From Blastococcus sp. CT_GayMR16 (GTDB taxonomy: Bacteria; Actinomycetota; Actinomycetes; Mycobacteriales; Geodermatophilaceae), in NCBI RefSeq assembly GCF_004570875.1, contig NZ_SPQK01000003.1, positions 186,001 through 250,000 on the forward strand: 64,000 nt of DNA, written 5' to 3'. Positions 7,687 to 15,812 of this stretch are shown here, piece after piece. The position numbers were made by a program, and so were the translations under genes. Each line of letters opens with the position of its first letter. The first letter of the stretch is position 1. The notes below the pieces were generated by a model. It ran no database searches. It had not been told where the DNA came from and saw only the letters and a program-made list of their open reading frames with translations.

Positions 7687-8616
7687 TCAGGTGGCGGCTT
7701 CCACCAGGGTCGTCGGGCGGCTGGCCCGTACCACCAGCGTCACCCCGACGACCACGGCCACCATGCCGGGCAGCGCCAGCAGTGGCGGTGCCTGGTCCAG
7801 CAGCACCAGCGCGACGATCAGCGACCCCGGCACCTCGAGCAGGATCGCGAGGCTGACGATCGTGGGACCGACCGTGGACACGACCAGGTTGAACACCGTG
7901 TGGCCGAGCAGCTGGGCGACGAAGGTGATCGCGGCGATCAGCCACCAGTCACGGGCACTGAACCCGGCGAGGGGGACGTCCGCGATCACCGCCGCGACGG
8001 CGAGGACGAGCGCGCAGGTCGAGTAGCAGACGACCGCGTAGGCCGACGTCGCCAGCCGTTCCCGCGCCCGGGCACCGGCCAGCACGTATCCCCCGGCGAA
8101 GATCGCCCCGAGCAGGGCCAGCCCGTCCCCGGCCACCGCCTCCAGGCTCACCGTGACGTCCACGCCGGCGATCAGTGCGGCGCCCACGACCGCCAGCAGC
8201 AGGCCCCACCACACGGCTCTGGGCAGGTGCACGCCGGAGAGGCGGGCGGCCAGCGCCGTCCAGATGGGGGTGGTGGTCACCAGTGCGATCGAGGCCGCGA
8301 CGGTCGTCATCGACAGGCTCGGCAGCCAGGCGGCGAAGTGCGCGGCGAGGAACAGGCCGGCGATCCCGGAGCTCCGCAGGTCGCGCCACCCCAGGCCCGT
8401 CAGCGTCGATCGTTCGCGGGTGATCAGCACCGGCAGCATCGCGACGGCGCCCGCGGCGTTGCGCCAGAACGCGATCGCGAGCACCGGGGCTACGACCAGC
8501 GCGGTCAGCGGTCCGGACAGCGAGATGCCGACGACCGCGACGGCCATGAGGGCGATGTCCCGTCCGCCGGGACGGTGCAGCGCCCAGGCGGTGGACGCGG
8601 TGCTCTGGGTCGTCAC
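7687..8616 (-). CDS. DMT-superfamily (EamA) transporter
   Basis: 309 residues with ten hydrophobic helices in two EamA halves (about 20-150 and 165-300), the standard fold of drug/metabolite transporters. The GTG start at 8616 overlaps the stop of the PhzF gene as GTGA, so the two are translationally coupled. The open frame continues far upstream but that part is antisense to other genes. Likely exports or imports a small metabolite, perhaps the product or substrate of the neighbouring isomerase-like protein; the substrate is unknown. Confidence 0.85.
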   Translation of the reverse strand: MTTQSTASTAWALHRPGGRDIALMAVAVVGISLSGPLTALVVAPVLAIAFWRNAAGAVAMLPVLITRERSTLTGLGWRDLRSSGIAGLFLAAHFAAWLPSLSMTTVAASIALVTTTPIWTALAARLSGVHLPRAVWWGLLLAVVGAALIAGVDVTVSLEAVAGDGLALLGAIFAGGYVLAGARARERLATSAYAVVCYSTCALVLAVAAVIADVPLAGFSARDWWLIAAITFVAQLLGHTVFNLVVSTVGPTIVSLAILLEVPGSLIVALVLLDQAPPLLALPGMVAVVVGVTLVVRASRPTTLVEAAT

Positions 8617-9482
8617 GGAACCCGGATGCGCCCCGCCGCGATCGGCACGACGGTGCCCTGCACGGTCGCCGACCGGGCCTGCCCGCCGGCCGCGGTCACG
8701 GTGCAGGTCAGCACGGACGGGCGGCCCAGCTTCTCGCCCTGCCGGATGACGTAGGACGACGTCCCGTCGGCGCCGAGCAGCCCCGTCGCGACCAGCCAGA
8801 CGCCGGTGCCGAGGGCCGCGGAGCCGGTGGCCGGGTCCTCGTCCCAGTGCAGGTCGCCGGCGAACACGCGCGCGTACGCGGTGGCGGTCGCCGCGTCCCA
8901 GGAGAGCACCGAGACGCCCTCGCCGACACCGAGGCCGTCGAGTGCGGCCGTGTCCGGCACTGCCCGGTCGACCGCCCCCGGCGTGACCGCCAGGTAGGTG
9001 AACGGCAGCCCGCAACCAGCCATGTGGGCGGGGACACCGGCGACGTCGTCGGCCGACAGCCCCATCGCCGAGGCGAGTGCCTCGGGTGCCCGGGCCTGGC
9101 CGAGCATCGGGGTACCGCCGGTGAGCGTGGCGCCGTCGTCGTCGACGTCCAGGTCGAGGACACCGACGCCGCACTCCTGGCGGAGTGTTCCGGCGGACAG
9201 TCGGCCGGTGCGCACCAGCGTGTGGGCCGCGCCGACGCTCGGGTGCCCGGCGAAGGGAAGTTCGGTCGACGGGGTGAAGATCCGCACCCGGTAGTCGGCG
9301 CCGAGCTCGGTGGGCGCGCAGATGAAGGACGTCTCCGAGAGATGGAACTCGTTGGCCAGCGCCTGGCACTGCTCCGTGGTCAGGTCGTCCGCGTCGAACA
9401 CCACGGCCAGCGGATTGCCCGCGAAGGCTCGCGGCGCGAACACGTCGACGACCTCGTACTCCAGAGTTTCCTGGCCCGCCAC
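8613..9482 (-). CDS. PhzF-family isomerase/epimerase-like protein
   Basis: 289 residues, typical for the PhzF/DapF-like fold. The start has FAPRAFAGNPLAVV, and HLSETSFI holds the conserved catalytic Glu (about residue 50) of PhzF proteins; FAGHPSVGAAHTL and DPATGSAA are the other two family blocks. There are no phenazine genes nearby, so this is a general family member of unknown substrate. GTG start at 9482; the gene is divergent from the MgtE-N gene with only 25 nt between the starts, and coupled to the DMT transporter downstream by a GTGA overlap. Confidence 0.85.
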   Translation of the reverse strand: MAGQETLEYEVVDVFAPRAFAGNPLAVVFDADDLTTEQCQALANEFHLSETSFICAPTELGADYRVRIFTPSTELPFAGHPSVGAAHTLVRTGRLSAGTLRQECGVGVLDLDVDDDGATLTGGTPMLGQARAPEALASAMGLSADDVAGVPAHMAGCGLPFTYLAVTPGAVDRAVPDTAALDGLGVGEGVSVLSWDAATATAYARVFAGDLHWDEDPATGSAALGTGVWLVATGLLGADGTSSYVIRQGEKLGRPSVLTCTVTAAGGQARSATVQGTVVPIAAGRIRVP

Positions 9483-9507
9483 GGGCCCGACGGTAGCCTT
9501 CGCGTTC

Positions 9508-10746
9508 GTGACGACGGTGACCCGGGCTTATGTCTCCAGATTGGCCGGACTGACCGTCTTCGACCCCAACGGCGACCGCGTCGGCAAGGTCCGCGACGTC
9601 GTCGTCGCGCTGCGGGTCGACACCGCCGCACCGCGGGTCCTCGGCCTGGTGGTCGAGGTCGTCGCGCGGCGCCGGATCTTCGTGCCCATGGGCCGGGTGA
9701 CCGCGATCGAGTCGGGGGCGGTGATGCTCGCGTCGGGCACCCTCAACCTCAAGCGCTTCGAGCAGCGGGCCGGGGAGACGCTGGTGCTCGGCGAGCTGCT
9801 GGACCGCACGGTGCACATCAAGGAGTCCGACCGCCCGGCGCACGTCGTCGACGCCGGCATGGAGCAGATCCGCACCGGCGACTGGGTGCTCTCTCGGCTC
9901 GCCGTCCAGGAGCCGGGCCGGCTGGGCCGGCGCGGACAGCTGCACCAGCTGAGCTGGGACGAGGTCGACGGCCTGGCCCTGCCGCAGTCGGGGCAGGGCA
10001 CCGAGACGCTGCTCGCCACCTACCGGGAGCTCAACGCCGCCGACCTGGCGCACGCGCTGCAGGAGCTGCCGGCCAAACGCCGGCACGAGGTCGCCGAGGC
10101 GCTGGACGACGAGCGGCTGGCCGACGTCCTGGGCGAGCTGCCCGAGGCCGACCAGGTCGTCATCCTCGCCACGCTGGAGGAACGGCGGGCCGCCGACGTC
10201 CTCGAGGCGATGGATCCCGACGACGCCGCCGACGTGCTCGCCGAGTTCTCCAACGTCGACCGGAACCGGCTGCTGGAGCTCATGGAGCCCGACGAGGCCG
10301 AGCCGGTGCGGCAGCTGCTCAAGTACTCCGAGGACACCGCCGGCGGGATGATGACCAGCGAGCCGGTGATCCTCTCCCCCGACGCCACGGTCGCCGAGGC
10401 GCTGGCGCGGGTGCGCGAGCCGGAGCTGACGCCGTCGCTGGCCAGCCAGGTGTACGTGTGCCGGCCGCCGTCGGCCACGCCCACCGGCCGCTACCTCGGC
10501 CTGGCGCACATCCAGCGACTGCTCCGCGAGCCACCGTCGAGCCTGGTGAGCGGCATCCTCGACGACCTCGAGCCGCTCCGGCCCGAGGCCCCGCTCGCCG
10601 AGGTCACCCGCTACTTCGCCACGTACAACCTGGTCGCCGCCCCCGTCGTCGACGACAAGGGCCGGCTGGTGGGCGCCGTGAGTGTCGACGACGTCCTCGA
10701 CCACCTGCTGCCCGACGACTGGCGTGAGCGGGCGCGTCGTGGCTGA
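9508..10746 (+). CDS. PRC-barrel / MgtE N-terminal / CBS-pair protein
   Basis: 412 residues. The first 150 contain two PRC-barrel-like stretches (DPNGDRVGKVRDVVV; the second around HVVDAGMEQIRTGDWVLS). Residues about 165-290 are the MgtE N-terminal superhelix with repeated units such as LPAKRRHEVAEALDDE and EAMDPDDAADVLAEF, and the last 120 form a CBS pair ending in VAAPVVDDKGRLVGAVSVDDVLDHLLPDDW. The membrane channel domain of MgtE is absent, so this is a soluble sensor-like protein, not a transporter. GTG 9508 (or 9517) is the first start after the divergent gene. The next gene, a DUF1003 membrane protein, overlaps its end and is a plausible partner. Confidence 0.85.
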   Translation: MTTVTRAYVSRLAGLTVFDPNGDRVGKVRDVVVALRVDTAAPRVLGLVVEVVARRRIFVPMGRVTAIESGAVMLASGTLNLKRFEQRAGETLVLGELLDRTVHIKESDRPAHVVDAGMEQIRTGDWVLSRLAVQEPGRLGRRGQLHQLSWDEVDGLALPQSGQGTETLLATYRELNAADLAHALQELPAKRRHEVAEALDDERLADVLGELPEADQVVILATLEERRAADVLEAMDPDDAADVLAEFSNVDRNRLLELMEPDEAEPVRQLLKYSEDTAGGMMTSEPVILSPDATVAEALARVREPELTPSLASQVYVCRPPSATPTGRYLGLAHIQRLLREPPSSLVSGILDDLEPLRPEAPLAEVTRYFATYNLVAAPVVDDKGRLVGAVSVDDVLDHLLPDDWRERARRG

Positions 10747-11278
10747 CAGCCAGCGGCTCGACGTCCCCCGGGGCCGGACGCGCAGCCTCGGCAGCTTCCT
10801 CCGGCTCAACCCCGACGCCGTCGGCAACTTCGCGGAGGGGATCGCCCGTTTCCTGGGCACCGGCCGCTTTCTCGCCGTCCAGACGATCCTCGTCGTCGTC
10901 TGGATCACGCTGAACGTCTTCGCCGTCCGGCTGCGCTGGGACCCCTACCCGTTCATCCTGCTCAACCTGGCCTTCTCCACGCAGGCCGCCTATGCCGCCC
11001 CGCTGATCCTGCTGGCCCAGAACCGCCAGGCCGACCGCGACCGCGTGCAGGCCGAGGAGGACCGCGCCCGCGCGGCCTCGATCCGCGCCGACACCGAGTA
11101 CCTGGCCCGCGAGCTGGCCTCGCTGCGCGTCGCCGTCGGCGAGCTGGCCACTCGCGACTTCATCCGGGGCGAGCTCAGCAGACTCCTCCTCGTCGACGAC
11201 GACGCCGAGAAGCGTGAGAAGAAGGCGAAGAAGAAGCGCGACACCGGCGCGCTGACGCCGGCCGACCCCACGGCATAA
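10739..11278 (+). CDS. DUF1003 membrane protein
   Basis: 179 residues. Two transmembrane helices (about 40-60 and 68-90) with the DUF1003 hallmarks FLGTGRFLAVQT, NVFAVRLRWDPYPFILLNLAFSTQAAYAAPLILLAQNRQ, then a charged coiled-coil-like tail (RVQAEEDRARAA onward) and a Lys-rich C-terminus. The GTG at 10739 overlaps the previous stop by 8 nt; GTG 10724 is an alternative. DUF1003 genes often sit beside the MgtE-N/PRC gene in actinobacteria. Function unknown; possibly membrane anchoring or ion handling with that partner. Confidence 0.82.
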   Translation: MADSQRLDVPRGRTRSLGSFLRLNPDAVGNFAEGIARFLGTGRFLAVQTILVVVWITLNVFAVRLRWDPYPFILLNLAFSTQAAYAAPLILLAQNRQADRDRVQAEEDRARAASIRADTEYLARELASLRVAVGELATRDFIRGELSRLLLVDDDAEKREKKAKKKRDTGALTPADPTA

Positions 11279-11298
11279 GGCTGTCCACGACCGGGGCC

Positions 11299-11775
11299 TT
11301 GCGCACCGCCCGCCTGGTGCTCGAGCCGTTGCGGATCGACCACGCGGCCGAGGCCGCGCAGGCCTTCGACGACGACCGGCTGCACACGTTCACCGGCGGG
11401 AAGCCGGCGACCGAGGCAGAGCTGCGCACCCGGTACTCCCGGCAGGCCGGCGGGCACTCCCCGGACGGCGGCGAGACCTGGCTCAACTGGGTTCTCCGCC
11501 GCCGCGACACCGGCGAGCTGATCGGCACGGTCCAGGCGACGGTGACCGAGGCCGGCGCGGAACTCGCCTGGGTCGTCGCCGTGCCGCACCAGGGGTGCGG
11601 TTACGCCCGGGAAGCTGCGCTGGCGGTCCAGGGCGATCTCCGGCGCGCGGGCATCTCCCGGTTCAGCGCGTCCATCCACCCCGACCACCGGGCGTCGGCC
11701 GGGGTCGCCCGCGCGCTCGGGATGGCTCCCTCCGGCACCGTCGTGGCCGGCGAGATCCGGTGGACCGACGGCTGA
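11299..11775 (+). CDS. GNAT N-acetyltransferase
   Basis: 158 residues of RimJ/RimL type: RTARLVLEPLRIDHAAEAA at the start, LNWVLRRRDTGELIGTVQATV in the central sheet, and VVAVPHQGCGYAREAALAV where the acetyl-CoA loop normally reads Q-x-x-G-x-G/A. The gene begins with TTG 11299, the only start codon near the family N-terminus, 20 nt after the DUF1003 stop. Acceptor substrate unknown. Confidence 0.75.
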   Translation: MRTARLVLEPLRIDHAAEAAQAFDDDRLHTFTGGKPATEAELRTRYSRQAGGHSPDGGETWLNWVLRRRDTGELIGTVQATVTEAGAELAWVVAVPHQGCGYAREAALAVQGDLRRAGISRFSASIHPDHRASAGVARALGMAPSGTVVAGEIRWTDG

Positions 11776-11807
11776 GAACTGTCGGCCCCCGGAGCTACGG
11801 TCGCTGC

Positions 11808-12302
11808 GTGAGGACGCTGACGAAGACGCACATCGTGGTGCCGTCGCCGATCGGCCCGCTGACCCTGGTCCGTGAGGACGGCGCGCTGGTCCGGCTGGCC
11901 ATGGCCCCACCGACGGCGCTCGACCCGGAAGCGCTCGGCGAGCAGTCCGGCGAGGGGTTCGACGACGTCGTCCGGCAGCTGGGCGAGTACTTCGCCGCCG
12001 AACGGACGTCGTTCGAGCTGCCGCTGCGGCCCGCCGGCAGTGACTTCGAGCTGGCCGTGTGGGACCAGCTGACCCGCATCCCCTACGGAGAGACGCGGTC
12101 CTACGGGCATGTGGCGAGGGCGGTGGGCGAGCCGGGTGGCGCCCAGGCCGTGGGCGCCGCCAACGGGCGCAACCCGATCGCCGTCGTCGTGCCCTGCCAC
12201 CGGGTCATCGGGGCCGACGGCAGCCTGGTCGGCTTCGGGGGCGGGCTGCCGCGCAAGCGGTTCCTGCTCGACCTCGAACAGCGCGGCGACCGCCTGTTCT
12301 GA
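11808..12302 (+). CDS. ogt: Methylated-DNA--protein-cysteine methyltransferase
   Basis: 164 residues, the size of Ogt-type enzymes without an Ada domain. The active site VVVPCHRVIG contains the alkyl-accepting Cys (about residue 130); FELAVWDQLTRIPYGETRSYG is the helix-turn-helix region and ANGRNPIAVV the preceding Asn hinge. It removes O6-alkyl groups from guanine in a single-turnover reaction in the cytoplasm. GTG 11808 is chosen as it lies just before the conserved N-terminal strand. Tail to tail with the DUF6518 gene, 13 nt apart. Confidence 0.92.
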   Translation: MRTLTKTHIVVPSPIGPLTLVREDGALVRLAMAPPTALDPEALGEQSGEGFDDVVRQLGEYFAAERTSFELPLRPAGSDFELAVWDQLTRIPYGETRSYGHVARAVGEPGGAQAVGAANGRNPIAVVVPCHRVIGADGSLVGFGGGLPRKRFLLDLEQRGDRLF

Positions 12303-12315
12303 TGCGGCTGTGCCG

Positions 12316-12891
12316 TCAGGACAGGACGGTGTCGAGCACGTCGAGGGCGTACCCGGCCAGCCAGGCCATCGGCAGGACGAGGACGATCGCCCATGCCCGC
12401 GTGCTGCGGTGCCGCGGGAGCAGCACGACGAGCACGAGCGCGACGGCGACGTCCACGACGAGTTGGACGCCTGTCCCGTGCCCCGCCAGCACGATGGCCG
12501 CCGCACCCGCGAGCAGCGCACCCGGCAGGATGCCGCTCCGCCGTCCTGCCCACCACACCGCGAGCGCGGTGGCCGGGACGGCGGTCGCCGACAGGAACAG
12601 CCAGGCGGTCAGCAACCGGCCGTTCCAGCCGAAGTCCAGGACCACTGCTGCCCACGCGTAGTAGGCGACCGACATGGCGGCGAAGAAGACGGCCGACCGG
12701 AGCACCGCGGCGACTCCGGTGGGGGAGAGCCACCCGAGCAGCGCCACCACCAGCACCCAGGCCGCCGGATAGCTGCCCAGGTCGGCCGCCCAGCGCCAGC
12801 CGGACTCGTCGGCCGCCTTGGCAGCGACGCCGGCGATCCCTCCGACCAGGGCGAGGCCGCCCACCAGGGGCGCGACTGTGCACGTATCCAC
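12316..12891 (-). CDS. Small polytopic membrane protein, DUF6518-like
   Basis: About 191 residues with five or six hydrophobic helices and almost no soluble part, resembling the DUF6518 family. The start is uncertain: the longest sensible one, GTG 12891, lies inside the arm of a 47-bp inverted repeat, and GTG 12864 would give 182 residues; neither has a ribosome site. The open frame continues upstream without an obvious start. Either the gene is read from within the repeat or its original 5' end was altered when the repeat arrived. Function unknown. Confidence 0.6.
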   Translation of the reverse strand: MDTCTVAPLVGGLALVGGIAGVAAKAADESGWRWAADLGSYPAAWVLVVALLGWLSPTGVAAVLRSAVFFAAMSVAYYAWAAVVLDFGWNGRLLTAWLFLSATAVPATALAVWWAGRRSGILPGALLAGAAAIVLAGHGTGVQLVVDVAVALVLVVLLPRHRSTRAWAIVLVLPMAWLAGYALDVLDTVLS

Positions 12892-12924
12892 GCCTGAACG
12901 GGAAAATGACGTGGATACGCGCAC
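12878..12924. repeat. Imperfect inverted repeat with 17-nt loop
   Basis: GTGC-A-CGTATCCACG pairs with CGTGGATACG-C-GCAC: 14 of 15 stem positions match. The loop CCTGAACGGGAAAATGA is unusually AT-rich for this genome. It lies between azlD (12939) and the DUF6518-like gene and overlaps the possible start of the latter. It resembles a dispersed intergenic element more than a terminator, but only one copy is in the window. Confidence 0.65.
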
Positions 12925-12938
12925 AATCACGACCTCTG

Positions 12939-13256
12939 TCAGCCGAAGAGGACGTGCACGAGCGCCCCGGCGGCGCCGGCCAGCAGGAGCACGACGATGA
13001 ACGGTGCCCGCAGCGCCAGCGCGAGCGCCGCGACGGCGAGGCCCACCAGGCGGCCGTCGAGGACGAGGTCCTGGCCGCTGGCCGCGGCCTGCACGGCGAC
13101 GAGGGCACCCAGGAGCGCGGCCGGTACGAAGTCGACGATCCGGGCGACCCAGGGCTGCTCGACCCACGCGGCCGGCACGGACAGCCCGGCGAGCTTGAGC
13201 AGGTAGCAGCCCAGCGACGCGGCGAGGACCGCCGCCCAGAGGGAGGTGCCGCTCAT
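12939..13256 (-). CDS. azlD: AzlD, branched-chain amino-acid exporter small subunit
   Basis: 105 residues with four hydrophobic helices, the small partner of AzlC (BrnE type). Conserved features include LGCYLLKLAG in the first helix, FVPAALLGALVAVQ and LALRAPFIVVLL. ATG 13256 overlaps the azlC stop in an ATGA and is preceded by GGAGGAA. With AzlC it forms an inner-membrane exporter for branched-chain amino acids or related compounds. Confidence 0.88.
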   Translation of the reverse strand: MSGTSLWAAVLAASLGCYLLKLAGLSVPAAWVEQPWVARIVDFVPAALLGALVAVQAAASGQDLVLDGRLVGLAVAALALALRAPFIVVLLLAGAAGALVHVLFG

Positions 13257-13966
13257 GCCTGTTCCTCCGACGGGGCCGGAGTCCCGACGGTGCGGGGGCG
13301 CCCGGCCAGCGCGACCGCCACGACCGCGGCGATCACCTGCACCCCGGCGGGCACGAACGGCGTCAGGGCCAGCGCGACGACGGCGCCGCCCACCGCCACC
13401 CGCCGTTGCGTCGCGGCCTCGGGGAACGTCCTGCGCAGCCGCGGCCAGAGCAGCGCCAGGAAGGCAGCGGGGACGACGGCGTCGAGGGCCGCCCGCGCGG
13501 TCCCGCCCAGGCCGGCGGCGCCCAGCGCACCCACGAGCGTCATGGCGTTCCACATCAGGTAGATCGACGCGCCCGTCACGAGGAACGCAAGTCTGCCCAG
13601 CACCGGGTTCGGGGCGGCGAGGGCCATCGCGGTCGTCTCGTCGATGACCCAGTGCGCCGTCCCCACCTTGCGGACGACGCCGCGCGGTCGCAGCAGGGGA
13701 ACGAGGCGGACGCCGTAGACGGTGTTGCGGGTGCCGAGCAGCAGCGCGCTCCCGACAGCGGCGAGCGCACTCCCGCCCGCGCCCAGGACGCCGACCAGCG
13801 CGAACTGCGAGGCGCCGGTGAACATCAGCGCGGACAGGCTCACCGCCTGCCAGACGCTCAGCCCGGCGGCGTCGGCCGCAGCCCCGAAAGCCGCCCCGTA
13901 CAGGCCTACCGCCAGGCCCAGCCCGAGGGAGTCGCGCACGGTGGCCGAGCGCTCGGGAGAGGACAC
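13253..13966 (-). CDS. azlC: AzlC, branched-chain amino-acid exporter large subunit
   Basis: 237 residues. The family motifs are visible: an early FGAAADAAGLSVWQAVSLSALMFTGASQFALVG, then GTRNTVYGVRL and HWVIDETTAMAL. Seven or so hydrophobic segments. GTG 13966 gives the normal N-terminus. It is first of a two-gene operon with azlD. No Lrp-type regulator is adjacent. Leu/Ile/Val or azaleucine export is the family role. Confidence 0.9.
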   Translation of the reverse strand: MSSPERSATVRDSLGLGLAVGLYGAAFGAAADAAGLSVWQAVSLSALMFTGASQFALVGVLGAGGSALAAVGSALLLGTRNTVYGVRLVPLLRPRGVVRKVGTAHWVIDETTAMALAAPNPVLGRLAFLVTGASIYLMWNAMTLVGALGAAGLGGTARAALDAVVPAAFLALLWPRLRRTFPEAATQRRVAVGGAVVALALTPFVPAGVQVIAAVVAVALAGRPRTVGTPAPSEEQA

Positions 13967-14002
13967 TCCGGCGAGGTTAACGGCCCTCGCCTGCGCGCCC
14001 GA

Positions 14003-14386
14003 TCAGCCGCGGGTCGCCGCGAGCGTCTCCACCAGCTCCGCCCGCAGCCGCTCGGCCGTGACGAGCAGGTCGTCGATCTCCCACAACCCGCCCCGCGCGG
14101 CCTCGGCCGCCTCGTCCAGCAGCCGTGCGGCGGAGGCCAGCTCGCGCTGCACGACGATGCCCGGTCCGCCGGTGAGCGCGAACCCGGGGTCCCCGCCGAG
14201 AGCGCCGGCCGCTCGGCGGGCCAGCGCGGCCAGGGCCAGCAGCGTCCGGCCCGCGGGCGTTCAGCCGGCGTAACGGTCGGGGGTGTCGTCGGTCCCCACG
14301 GAGAGGAGGACGTCGTCCAGGAGGAGCCGGAGGTCGTCGGGAGCGGAGGTGCGCGTGGTGCCGGTGTCGAGCAGCGTCGTCGTCAT
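14003..14386 (-). pseudogene. Small helical protein gene broken by an in-frame TGA
   Basis: From ATG 14386 a good coding frame runs 41 codons (ending DDTPDRYAG) to a TGA at 14261-14263, then continues in the same frame for 85 more codons to TGA 14003-14005, with equally good actinobacterial codon usage (RTLLALAALARRAA; RELASAARLLDEAAEAA; LVTAERLRAELVETLA). The second part has no start codon near its beginning. One C-to-T change (CGA to TGA) would explain this. The intact product would be a 127-residue, mostly helical protein of unknown family. A sequencing error or two separate small genes are the alternatives. Confidence 0.5.
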
Positions 14387-14637
14387 GTCGGCGACGGTCG
14401 TCCTGAGGGGCACCACCGGGCATCGTCCGACCGGGCAGTCCTCAGCCCCCGGCGGCGCCTAAGCGAGGGGGCGCGGATCTGAGGCCCTCAGACGGCGCTG
14501 CGCGCCAGATCACCCTCCTCGGAGCGGTGGGGCGGGCCGCCCGCCGTACAGTGGCAGGCGACCCGATCGTGCAGGTCCCGCCGTCCTCAGGCCGACCGCC
14601 GTACCAGGGTCCCCCGTCGAAGGAGACACACGCACCG

Positions 14638-15789
14638 ATGACCGACACGCTGACCGGCTCGCCGGCGCTGGACGCCGTCAACGCCGCTCTGGCCACCGTC
14701 CAGGACCCGGAGATCAACCGCCCGCTCACCGAGCTGGGCATGGTCAAGGACGTGCAGATCGGCGCCGACGGTTCCGTCCGCGTGGATGTCTACCTGACCG
14801 TCGCCGGCTGCCCGATGCGCGAGACCATCACCAACCGGGTGACCACCGCCGTGTCCGCCGTCCCGGGCGTGACGTCGGTACAGGTCGAGCTCGACGTGAT
14901 GAGCGACGAGCAGCGCTCCGAGCTGCGCAAGACCGTCCGCGGCAGCGACACCGCCGAGCCGGTGATCCCGTTCGCCCAGCCCGGGTCGCTCACCCGCGTC
15001 TACGCGGTGGCTTCCGGCAAGGGTGGCGTCGGCAAGTCCAGCGTCACGGTGAACCTCGCGGCCTCGCTGGCCAGGCGCGGGCTGTCGGTAGGTGTCGTCG
15101 ACGCCGACATCTACGGCCACTCGGTGCCGCGCATGCTGGGTGTCGAGGACAAGCCGACCCAGGTCGACAACATGATCATGCCGCCGCAGGCATACGGCGT
15201 GAAGGTCATCTCGATCGGCATGTTCACCCCGGGTAACACGCCGGTCGTGTGGCGTGGGCCGATGCTGCACCGCGCGCTGCAGCAGTTCCTCGCCGACGTG
15301 TGGTGGGGCGACCTCGACGTCCTGCTCATGGACCTCCCGCCGGGCACCGGTGACGTCGCGATCTCGGTGGCCCAGCTGGTGCCGAACGCCGAGATCCTCG
15401 TCGTGACGACGCCGCAGCTCGCCGCCGCCGAGGTGGCCGAGCGCGCCGGGGCGATCGCCACGCAGACCCACCAGCAGGTGGTCGGCGTGGTCGAGAACAT
15501 GTCGTGGCTCGAGCTGCCCGACGGCTCGCGCATGGAGGTCTTCGGCTCCGGTGGTGGCGAGGCCGTCTCCGACGCGCTGACCAAGACCCTCGGCGCACGG
15601 GTGCCGCTGCTGGGCCAGATCCCGCTCGACACCCGGCTGCGCGAGGCCGGCGACGCCGGTGCCCCGATCGTGCTGGCCCAGCCCGACTCCCCCGCCGCGC
15701 AGGCGCTGGAGAAGATCGCCGACACCCTCGCCGTCCGTCAGCGCGGCCTCTCCGGTATGTCGCTCGGCCTCACGCCCGTCCGCCGCTGA
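14638..15789 (+). CDS. mrp: Mrp/ApbC (NBP35-type) P-loop ATPase with DUF59 domain
   Basis: 383 residues. A MIP18/DUF59 domain (about 10-95, with AGCPMRETI) precedes a ParA-like ATPase whose deviant Walker A is SGKGGVGKSS (126-135); DVLLMDLPPGTGDVAIS is Walker B. The family carries and delivers Fe-S clusters. The CxxC that bridges a cluster in E. coli Mrp is missing here (the region reads NMSWLELPDGSRMEVFG), as far as I recall a common trait of actinobacterial members, so cluster binding must differ. ATG 14638 has AAGGAGA before it. The 250 nt upstream hold no gene. In M. tuberculosis the homologue Rv1229c lies near tatB as here. Confidence 0.9.
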   Translation: MTDTLTGSPALDAVNAALATVQDPEINRPLTELGMVKDVQIGADGSVRVDVYLTVAGCPMRETITNRVTTAVSAVPGVTSVQVELDVMSDEQRSELRKTVRGSDTAEPVIPFAQPGSLTRVYAVASGKGGVGKSSVTVNLAASLARRGLSVGVVDADIYGHSVPRMLGVEDKPTQVDNMIMPPQAYGVKVISIGMFTPGNTPVVWRGPMLHRALQQFLADVWWGDLDVLLMDLPPGTGDVAISVAQLVPNAEILVVTTPQLAAAEVAERAGAIATQTHQQVVGVVENMSWLELPDGSRMEVFGSGGGEAVSDALTKTLGARVPLLGQIPLDTRLREAGDAGAPIVLAQPDSPAAQALEKIADTLAVRQRGLSGMSLGLTPVRR

Positions 15790-15812
15790 GAGAGAACGGC
15801 ATCGGTCACGGG

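Noticed and set aside
8613-9482. Phenazine biosynthesis
   Set aside because: Only a PhzF-family protein is present and no other phz gene; the family is broad.
9508-10746. Magnesium transporter MgtE
   Set aside because: The membrane domain is missing; only the regulatory domains are present.
7687-10908. A 1073-codon minus-strand frame
   Set aside because: Only the last 309 codons (DMT transporter) are real; the rest is antisense to the MgtE-N gene and out of frame with PhzF.
14261-14263. TGA as a selenocysteine codon
   Set aside because: No convincing stem-loop directly after the TGA, no selenoprotein family resemblance and no neighbouring sel genes.
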